A DNA stretch of 64,000 nt from Prosthecomicrobium pneumaticum (lineage in GTDB: Bacteria; Pseudomonadota; Alphaproteobacteria; Rhizobiales; Kaistiaceae): assembly GCF_014199915.1 (NCBI RefSeq), contig NZ_JACHOO010000006.1, positions 310,001 to 374,000 on the forward strand, in the 5' to 3' direction. Shown here one piece after another: positions 60,789 to 64,000 of this stretch. Each line of letters starts with the position of its first letter. Within the stretch, counting starts at the first letter, position 1. The notes under the pieces were generated by a model. The model had not been told where the DNA came from. It saw only the letters and a list, made by a program, of their open reading frames with translations, and did not search any database. Both the position numbers and the translations under genes were made by a program.

Positions 60789-61319
60789 TCAGACGACCCG
60801 CAGCACCGCGCCGCGCCCTGCGGCCGCGAGCAGGCGGCGCATCGCCGGCAGGGTGACCGCGACGCAGCCCTCGGTCGGTGCGAAGCCGGGACGGGCGAGA
60901 TGGAGAAAGATGGCGCTGCCGCGGCCGGGCCTGCGGCGGGAGAGGTTCCAGTCGAGCACCACGACGATGTCGTAGAGCCGGTCGTCGCGCCACAGCCGCT
61001 CGCAGCGCGCGGGGTGGGGGAGCGGCACGGGCCGGTTGTAGCGCCGGTCGGCCGGGTCGTCGCACCAGCCGTCATTGCGGCCGATCGACCGCACCGACAG
61101 CGCCGTCACGGGGCGCGGCACCCGGTCGCGGCGGTAGAGCACGGCGACGAGGGCGAGATCGCCGGCGGGCGTCGCGCCGTCGCCCTCACGCTTGCCCACC
61201 CGCCGGATTCCGCTGCGGCCGAGCGCACAGGGCAGCGTGGAGCTTCCGACGCGCACGACACCCAGCCGGCGATCGAGCGGACGAGCCCGCACCTTCAAAA
61301 CGGCGGTCCGCGACCCCAT
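60789..61319 (-). CDS. YkuD-type L,D-transpeptidase-like protein
   Basis: A 176-residue protein resembling the COG3786 branch of the L,D-transpeptidase (YkuD) superfamily, which forms 3-3 peptide crosslinks or related links in peptidoglycan. The active-site pattern is IFLHLARPGFAPTEGCVAV, with H140 and C152; Ser/Thr-x-Gly-Cys takes the usual position (TEGC, where many have SHGC). KREGDGATPAGDLALV at about 43-58 is typical. No signal peptide is visible at the N-terminus (MGSRTAVLKVRA), unexpected for a periplasmic enzyme. The ATG at 61319 follows AGGGTGGTGG. Confidence 0.82.
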   Translation of the reverse strand: MGSRTAVLKVRARPLDRRLGVVRVGSSTLPCALGRSGIRRVGKREGDGATPAGDLALVAVLYRRDRVPRPVTALSVRSIGRNDGWCDDPADRRYNRPVPLPHPARCERLWRDDRLYDIVVVLDWNLSRRRPGRGSAIFLHLARPGFAPTEGCVAVTLPAMRRLLAAAGRGAVLRVV

Positions 61320-61342
61320 ATGTCCACCACCCTTCTCTGCGG

Positions 61343-61372
61343 CTTGCACGCGGTTCGCTCCGGGCGCTACAT
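61343..61372 (+). promoter_or_regulatory. Candidate promoter of the response-regulator gene
   Basis: CTTGCA at 61343-61348 and CTACAT at 61367-61372 are 18 bases apart and fit the rhizobial housekeeping consensus CTTGAC-N17-CTATAT in most positions. They lie 68 bp upstream of the response-regulator ATG. Confidence 0.4.
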
Positions 61373-61439
61373 CTTTGTACGGCAACGCGCAATCCGGGAC
61401 GCCGCCGAAGCCGTCTCCCTGCCGAGGACCGAGGCGCCG

Positions 61440-62123
61440 ATGACCGCACGCAAGATCCTTGTCGTCGACGATGACGATCTCCTCCGCGACGGGCTCGTCG
61501 AGCAATTGTCGCTCTATGAGGAGTTCGAGATCGGCCAGGCAGGGACGGCGACCGGTGCCGTCCAGCAGGCGAGGAACGGATCGACCGACCTGCTGATCAT
61601 GGATGTCGGCCTGCCCGACATGGACGGCCGCGAGGCCGTGAAGCTGCTGCGCAAGGGCGGCTTCAAAGCGCCGATCATCATGCTGACCGGCCACGACAGC
61701 GAGTCGGACACCATTCTGGGGCTCGAGGCCGGGGCCAACGACTATGTGACGAAGCCCTTCCGCTTCGCTGTTCTCCTCGCCCGCATTCGCGCCCAGCTCC
61801 GCCAGCACGAGCAGAGCGAGGACGCCACCTTCTCGATCGGCCGCTACACCTTCCGCCCCTCGGCGAAGATGCTGGTCGACGAGCGCGGATCGAAGGTCCG
61901 CCTCACCGAGAAGGAGACGGCGATCCTCAAATACCTCTATCGCGCCGGCGACAAGGTGATCGGCCGCGACGTGCTGCTGCACGAGGTCTGGGGCTACAAT
62001 TCGGGCGTCACCACCCATACGCTCGAAACCCATATCTACCGGCTGCGGCAGAAGATCGAGCGCGAACCCTCGAATGCCGAGCTTCTGGTGACGGAAGCAG
62101 GCGGCTATAAGCTGGTGCCGTGA
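61440..62123 (+). CDS. OmpR/PhoB-family response regulator (CenR-like)
   Basis: A 227-residue response regulator. The receiver domain has acidic D10-D11 in LVVDDDD, the phospho-acceptor D55 in LLIMDVGLPDMDG, T83 and K105 in DYVTKPF. The C-terminal winged helix has VRLTEKETAILKYLY and THTLETHIYRLRQKIE with EAGGYKLVP at the end. Length, the EEFEIGQA segment and the TARKILVVDDDD start resemble CenR, a regulator of cell-envelope genes in Caulobacter and relatives. No histidine kinase is adjacent. The CenR equivalence is inference. Confidence 0.9.
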   Translation: MTARKILVVDDDDLLRDGLVEQLSLYEEFEIGQAGTATGAVQQARNGSTDLLIMDVGLPDMDGREAVKLLRKGGFKAPIIMLTGHDSESDTILGLEAGANDYVTKPFRFAVLLARIRAQLRQHEQSEDATFSIGRYTFRPSAKMLVDERGSKVRLTEKETAILKYLYRAGDKVIGRDVLLHEVWGYNSGVTTHTLETHIYRLRQKIEREPSNAELLVTEAGGYKLVP

Positions 62124-62160
62124 AGCCGGCGCGGCCGGTCCTTCCGCAGCGGGGGTGCCG

Positions 62161-62625
62161 ATGAGTCTCGAGCAGGACATCGCTCTGTTCAAGCGCGTGC
62201 CGCTTTTTTCGGGGCTTTCCGCGGAGCCGCTGCGGCTGATCGCCTTCAGCGCCGTCCGGCTCGACCTCGCCGAGGGCCACACCCTCTTCCGGGCCGACAC
62301 CAAGGCGCTCTCCGGCTTCGTCGTTCAGGAGGGCCGGATCGAGCTGACCGATCCCGGCAAACGGCCGGGCGCCGGATCGCTCGGCAGTTTCGGGCCGGGC
62401 ACACTGCTCGGTGAAGCGGCGCTCTTCGTCGAGACGCAGCGCCCCGCGACGGCGACCGCGACGGCGCCCTCGAAGGTGATCGAGATCGATCGCAATCTGA
62501 TGAAGCGGATGCTCGCCGAATATCCCGACGTCGCGGCGAAACTCTATGCGGCGCTGCGCGGCCGGCTCGCCGGCACGGTGGGCGAGCTCGCGAGGGTGGG
62601 CGAGCGGCTCGGTCAGGCCGGCTGA
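62161..62625 (+). CDS. Stand-alone cyclic-nucleotide-binding domain protein
   Basis: A 154-residue protein that consists of little more than a CRP-type cNMP-binding domain. It has VPLFSGLSAEPLRLIAFSAV, FVVQEGRIELTD, and a phosphate-binding cassette GEAALFVETQRPATATA with the ligand-binding E85 and R94 in place. A C-terminal helix follows, but no helix-turn-helix, so it cannot be a classical CRP regulator. It lies 37 bp downstream of the response regulator and is likely co-transcribed; the pairing suggests shared signalling. The ATG at 62161 is preferred to a GTG two codons upstream. Confidence 0.82.
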   Translation: MSLEQDIALFKRVPLFSGLSAEPLRLIAFSAVRLDLAEGHTLFRADTKALSGFVVQEGRIELTDPGKRPGAGSLGSFGPGTLLGEAALFVETQRPATATATAPSKVIEIDRNLMKRMLAEYPDVAAKLYAALRGRLAGTVGELARVGERLGQAG

Positions 62626-63305
62626 GGCGACGTCCCGGCCGGGGGGGCCGCGAAGCCCCGGTGGATCATGGCGATCATCGTCTCGATCAGGCTGCCGCGA
62701 TCGGCCCAGGGGAAATCCCGCTTGGCGATCAGCAGCGCGGCGAGCCCGTGTACCGCCGCCCAGACCGTCTGGGTGGCGACGAGCACGTCGCCCCGCCGGA
62801 TGAACCCCGCCTCCATCTGCGCGCCCACCTCGGCGAGCACGAGGCCGAAGGTCTCGAGCCCGAGCGGCTTCGAATCCCACGCGCGGGCGACGTCCTTGTC
62901 GGCCGGATGGCGCAGCACCGCCGGGCTGACCATGAAGGTGAGCTGATACTCTTCCGGGTGTTCGAGCGCGAATTCGATATAGGCCCGGCCGATGGCGTCG
63001 AGCCGGTCGAGGCCGGGCGGCATCGACTCGATGACGGTGCGCATGCGTTGGTGCAGGCCGTCGAAGGTGCGGCGGCAGAGCGTGTCGAGGATCTCCTCCT
63101 TCGACGAGAAATAGACGTAGAGCCCCGTCTGCGAGAGGCCGACCTTCTCAGCGAGCCGGCGCGTCGTCACCGTCTCATAACCCTCGCAGACGAACATCTG
63201 CTTCGCCGCCTCGAGGATCTCGTCGCGGCGTTCATGGCCGAGGCCGCGCGGTTTGCGGCCCCGGGGGGCAACGGCGCGCGGGCCGGGCTTGGTCGCTCTC
63301 TTCAT
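62613..63305 (-). CDS. TetR-family transcriptional regulator
   Basis: A 230-residue TetR repressor. The N-terminal HTH is seen in ERRDEILEAAKQMFVCEGYE then TTRRLAEKVGLSQTGLYVYF and SSKEEIL. A divergent ligand-binding helical domain follows. It is divergent from an RND efflux adaptor, with a long inverted repeat between them, so it most likely represses that pump. The 3' end overlaps the cNMP-binding gene by 13 bp, convergently. The N-terminal basic extension (RATKPGPRAVAPRGRKPRGL) is longer than usual. Confidence 0.92.
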   Translation of the reverse strand: MKRATKPGPRAVAPRGRKPRGLGHERRDEILEAAKQMFVCEGYETVTTRRLAEKVGLSQTGLYVYFSSKEEILDTLCRRTFDGLHQRMRTVIESMPPGLDRLDAIGRAYIEFALEHPEEYQLTFMVSPAVLRHPADKDVARAWDSKPLGLETFGLVLAEVGAQMEAGFIRRGDVLVATQTVWAAVHGLAALLIAKRDFPWADRGSLIETMIAMIHRGFAAPPAGTSPQPA

Positions 63306-63446
63306 CGCTTCGGACGGTCCCTTTCACGTCGTCGGGCGGCTGCCGCATAAGGCACGCGGGCGGGCATTGCGGCAAGTGCCGGACAGCGCGCCGCTCCTCC
63401 CGGCCGCCGCCTCAACGGCCGGACCGGGGTCAACGCTCCGCGGCTT

Positions 63447-63481
63447 TATATGGTCATTGATTAGTGTTCAATGATCATATA
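63447..63481. promoter_or_regulatory. TetR operator-like inverted repeat
   Basis: Arms TATATGGTCATTGA (63447-63460) and TCAATGATCATATA (63468-63481) are inverted copies with one mismatch, separated by TTAGTGT. The 35-bp element is AT-rich in a GC-rich region and lies in the gap between the divergent TetR and efflux-adaptor genes. It is probably the operator of both. Confidence 0.72.
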
Positions 63482-63529
63482 TCTCGTCTGTCATCGCTGC
63501 CGTCCGTTCGCCCCTCGCGAGGCTCGCCC

Positions 63530-64000
63530 ATGCCACTCCCTCTCCCCCGCGCCGCCGCCCTCGCCGTCCTTCTGCCGCTGCTCGCCGCCTGCAGCGAGGC
63601 CCAGCCCCAGGCCGCCAAGGCGCCGCCGGTGGTGCAGACCGCGCTCGTCCGGCTCGCCCCCGAGACGGAGGATCGCCGCTATACCGGTGTCGTGGTCGCC
63701 CGCCGCGAAGCCGTCGAGGGCTTCCGCGTCGGCGGTCGGATGATCGCGCGGTTGGTCGATGTCGGCGATCGCGTGAAGGCGGGCCAGGTGCTGGCGCGGC
63801 TCGATCCGACCGATCTCGATCTCGCCGCGGAGAGCGCGGCGGCGGAGGTCGATGCGGCGAAGGCCGCGCTCGCCCGCGCCGCGGCCGAGGTGGCGCGCGG
63901 TGCCGCCCTCGCGGGCCGCAGCTTCGCGAGCGCCTCCGACCTCGAGGGCCGTGAACTGACCCGGGACGAGGCGCGCGGTCGGCTCCTGCGTGCCGAGCGC
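63530..64000 (+). CDS. RND efflux periplasmic adaptor (MFP), 3' end outside window
   Basis: The first 157 codons of a membrane-fusion protein. It starts with a lipoprotein signal, ALAVLLPLLAACSEA, with the lipidated Cys at residue 21. The barrel-sandwich (biotinyl-lipoyl-like) strand VEGFRVGGRMIARLVDVGDR and VKAGQVLARLDPTDLDLA follow, then the beginning of the alpha-hairpin. The pump subunit should follow immediately beyond the window. It is divergent from TetR with the inverted repeat between. Substrate unknown. Confidence 0.9.
   Translation, partial: MPLPLPRAAALAVLLPLLAACSEAQPQAAKAPPVVQTALVRLAPETEDRRYTGVVVARREAVEGFRVGGRMIARLVDVGDRVKAGQVLARLDPTDLDLAAESAAAEVDAAKAALARAAAEVARGAALAGRSFASASDLEGRELTRDEARGRLLRAER

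Noticed and set aside
63309-63322. CTTTCACGTCG near the TetR start as another parS site.
   Set aside because: Only half of the palindrome is present and it is far from the ParABS cluster; probably chance.

Overview
This window is a GC-rich (about two-thirds G+C by eye), densely packed chromosomal segment of an alphaproteobacterium, most likely of the order Hyphomicrobiales (Rhizobiales). The evidence is the gene order dnaQ-coaE-aroE-maf / hemE-hemJ-rho / mnmE-mnmG-rsmG-parA-parB / holA-lptE-leuS, hslVU followed by a DUF1402 gene and the xre-smr-mltA-tim44/secB cluster, an OlsB-like ornithine-lipid acyltransferase, a bacterial PmtA, and an alphaproteobacterial RpoH promoter in front of dnaKJ. 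The genus cannot be fixed from the sequence. Almost everything is chromosomal core. No tRNA, rRNA, insertion sequence, prophage or CRISPR array was found.

Layout. 0-8 kb: the 3' end of a VapC-type PIN toxin, then a minus-strand run dnaK, dnaJ, pmtA, pyrF, dapB, gpmA, argC driven at least in part by a near-perfect RpoH promoter. 8-15 kb: a more accessory stretch with alkB, pncA, three unclustered glycosyltransferase genes (GT17-, GT2- and GT4-like), a VOC protein and the malic enzyme maeB. 15-30 kb: mutS, glnD, a palindromic intergenic repeat, murJ, trpS, a PfkB-family kinase, a CysZ/EI24 membrane protein, an OlsB-like acyltransferase, a TRIC/UPF0126 channel, grpE, a CDF metal exporter. 30-35 kb: a tightly overlapping his operon (hisB, DUF2628, hisH, hisA, two unknown genes, hisF, hisE, coaA). 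35-44.5 kb: hslVU, DUF1402, the tim44-mltA-smr-xre operon, secB, and dnaQ, then maf-aroE-coaE.

44.5-44.9 kb is a 413-bp gene-free region between the outward-facing maf and hemE genes. Its position, degenerate DnaA-box-like sites, three GANTC sites, a CtrA-like site and an AT-rich right end make it the best candidate for the chromosomal replication origin. To its right lie hemE-hemJ, rho, a DUF255 thioredoxin-like gene, mnmE, mnmG, rsmG, parA and parB, with two perfect 14-bp parS palindromes (one between mnmE and mnmG, one inside rsmG) and one degenerate copy. So the origin and the ParABS centromere system lie within about 10 kb of each other. 55.7-64 kb holds leuS-lptE-holA, yggS, an L,D-transpeptidase-like gene, an OmpR-type response regulator with a stand-alone cyclic-nucleotide-binding protein, and a TetR regulator divergent from an RND-pump adaptor with a large inverted repeat between them.

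The least explained item is the two-gene unit at 31735-32449: a small soluble protein with the look of a Cas2/SinR-type ferredoxin-like fold and a two-helix membrane protein, both overlapping their neighbours inside the histidine operon.
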